DNA of 11,690 nt from assembly GCA_021817875.1 (NCBI GenBank), contig JAKAFQ010000081.1, forward strand, positions 1 to 11,690, given 5' to 3'. Under the pieces are notes generated by a model. It was given only the letters and a program-made list of their open reading frames with translations, made no database searches and had not been told where the DNA came from. This document shows, one piece after another, positions 11,282-11,690 of the stretch; within the stretch, counting starts at the first letter, position 1; the number at the start of each line of letters is the position of its first letter. Both the position numbers and the translations under genes were made by a program. The DNA comes from Pseudomonadota bacterium. GTDB lineage: Bacteria; Pseudomonadota; Gammaproteobacteria; Steroidobacterales; Steroidobacteraceae.

Positions 11282-11315
11282 GGCCGGGGCGGCGTAAGCC
11301 GCGCCGGCCTTTTTT
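11282..11315 (+). terminator. Intrinsic terminator of the rplKAJL-rpoBC operon
   Basis: GGCCGGGGCGGC (11282-11293) pairs with GCCGCGCCGGCC (11298-11309): 11 of 12 positions match, with one G-G mismatch, and a GTAA tetraloop of the stable GNRA class closes the stem. Six T residues (11310-11315) follow directly. It lies 38 nt after the rpoC stop. A smaller hairpin with a GGAA tetraloop (CCGGT/ACCGG, 11252-11265) stands between the two. This is the only classical strong terminator in the window, so the polymerase genes end the operon here. Confidence 0.92.
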
Positions 11316-11557
11316 CAGGGGGAACCTTGCCGAATCCGGCAGGTCGGGCCCGCGCGCGAGGGCTCCGGCTGCTGCCGTGTGCGTGATCGGATGGCTCGTC
11401 CGCACGCTGGGCCATGAGATTCCTATCACCCGTCGCGGCACCCCCGCTCAGTGTGGACAGTGCCGCCGGGTCCTTCGGGCCGTTGCCGCCCCGAAGACTG
11501 GTGCCCGGGACGGGGTCTTGCGTCTCCGAGCCACCGTCGGATTACGGTTTTCCGTCA

Positions 11558-11586
11558 TTGTGTTCCCGCAGGGCGACTGATATTCT
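11558..11586 (+). promoter_or_regulatory. Candidate sigma-70 promoter with extended -10
   Basis: TTGTGT (11558-11563) lies exactly 17 nt before TATTCT (11581-11586), and the -10 box is preceded by TGA (11578-11580), giving an extended -10 (TGN-TATTCT). The -35 matches the consensus at 3 of 6 positions and the -10 at 4 of 6. The expected start point is near 11593, inside the Fur-like site. It would drive rightward transcription into sequence beyond the window. On the minus strand TATAAA (11612-11617) could be a -10, but I saw no good -35 for it. Confidence 0.5.
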
Positions 11587-11592
11587 TTATGC

Positions 11593-11613
11593 AAATGCGA
11601 ATCAGTCTTATTT
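11593..11613. promoter_or_regulatory. Fur-box-like operator
   Basis: AAATGCGAAT (11593-11602), then C, then AGTCTTATTT (11604-11613), matches a typical gammaproteobacterial Fur site (AAATGAGAAT-C-ATTCTCATTT) at 18 of 21 positions, by eye. The outer arms AAAT/ATTT and the inner GA/TC are symmetric. It overlaps the expected start point of the promoter at 11558-11586, the usual place for Fur repression. Fur with iron represses genes for iron uptake and storage, so the next gene may be a TonB-dependent receptor or similar. No target gene is visible, which limits certainty. Confidence 0.55.
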
Positions 11614-11690
11614 ATATCCTCGACCAATCAGGACCCCGGTCCCCGTCGGCGGAATGTGGCGCCTGTCTCCACGTACCAGTCCGCCACTGA

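Larger units (their letters stand above)
11316..11690. other. Non-coding stretch after the operon
   Basis: These 375 bases hold no gene I can support. Open frames exist (one from GTG 11377 to TGA 11578-11580, one open to the window end from about 11451), but they lack a ribosome binding site, have no recognisable family and contain unlikely Arg/Pro/Cys-rich runs. G+C drops sharply at 11578-11628, where a promoter and Fur-like site lie. The last 60 bases contain small inverted repeats, including GGACC-CC-GGTCC (11631-11642) and GGCGGA/TCCGCC (11648-11653/11680-11685) enclosing GTGG/CCAC, which may belong to the 5' UTR of a gene beyond the window. No rpsL start is seen. Confidence 0.6.

Noticed and set aside
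11377..11690. Small open frames after the terminator, including one with a C-x-x-C pair and one starting ATG 11589
   Set aside because: They have no ribosome binding site or family resemblance. One ends at the extended -10 box and another begins at the Fur-like site, as expected of non-coding DNA.

Overview
The window is an almost complete bacterial rplKAJL-rpoBC operon: the 3' tip of nusG, then rplK (L11), rplA (L1), rplJ (L10), rplL (L7/L12), rpoB (beta) and rpoC (beta'), all on the plus strand. It ends with a strong intrinsic terminator and about 375 bases of non-coding DNA. Protein sequences, the nusG-rplK-rplA order and an L10 leader of the gammaproteobacterial type point to a high-GC gammaproteobacterium (about two thirds G+C by eye). 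The proteins are close to, but clearly distinct from, the E. coli ones, so I place it outside the enterics; I cannot name a genus from this region alone.

Layout. Positions 1-54 are the last 17 codons of nusG. Positions 55-251 are a leader with one perfect hairpin and a possible L1-binding element just before rplK. rplK and rplA (252-1378) are 2 nt apart and probably translationally coupled. A 343-nt gap (1379-1721) holds two tandem hairpins, an 11-bp direct repeat and a recognisable L10 leader hairpin before rplJ. rplJ and rplL (1722-2678) are 42 nt apart. The 188-nt rplL-rpoB gap has another tandem hairpin pair and then a terminator-like hairpin with a T-tract next to the rpoB ribosome binding site, probably a partial attenuator. 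rpoB (2867-7012) and rpoC (7041-11243) follow with a 28-nt gap. A GC-rich hairpin with six T residues (11282-11315) ends the operon. Beyond it I see no gene start, but there is a good extended -10 promoter overlapped by a Fur-box-like sequence (11558-11613), suggesting an iron-regulated gene just past the window.

How it works together. L11, L1, L10 and L7/L12 form the L1 arm and the GTPase-associated stalk of the 50S subunit; beta and beta' form the catalytic core of RNA polymerase. Known logic for this operon is feedback by L1 on the rplKA mRNA and by L10-L12 on the rplJL mRNA, with attenuation or processing between rplL and rpoB so that polymerase subunits are made at lower level than stalk proteins. 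The RNA structures seen here fit that logic.

This is a housekeeping locus and I found no new defence, mobile or biosynthetic system. The points most worth a second look are the matched tandem hairpins after rplA and rplL, the candidate attenuator before rpoB, an L10 whose L12-binding helix is 10 residues longer than in E. coli, a roughly 22-residue insertion in RpoB, and the Fur-like promoter at the right end.
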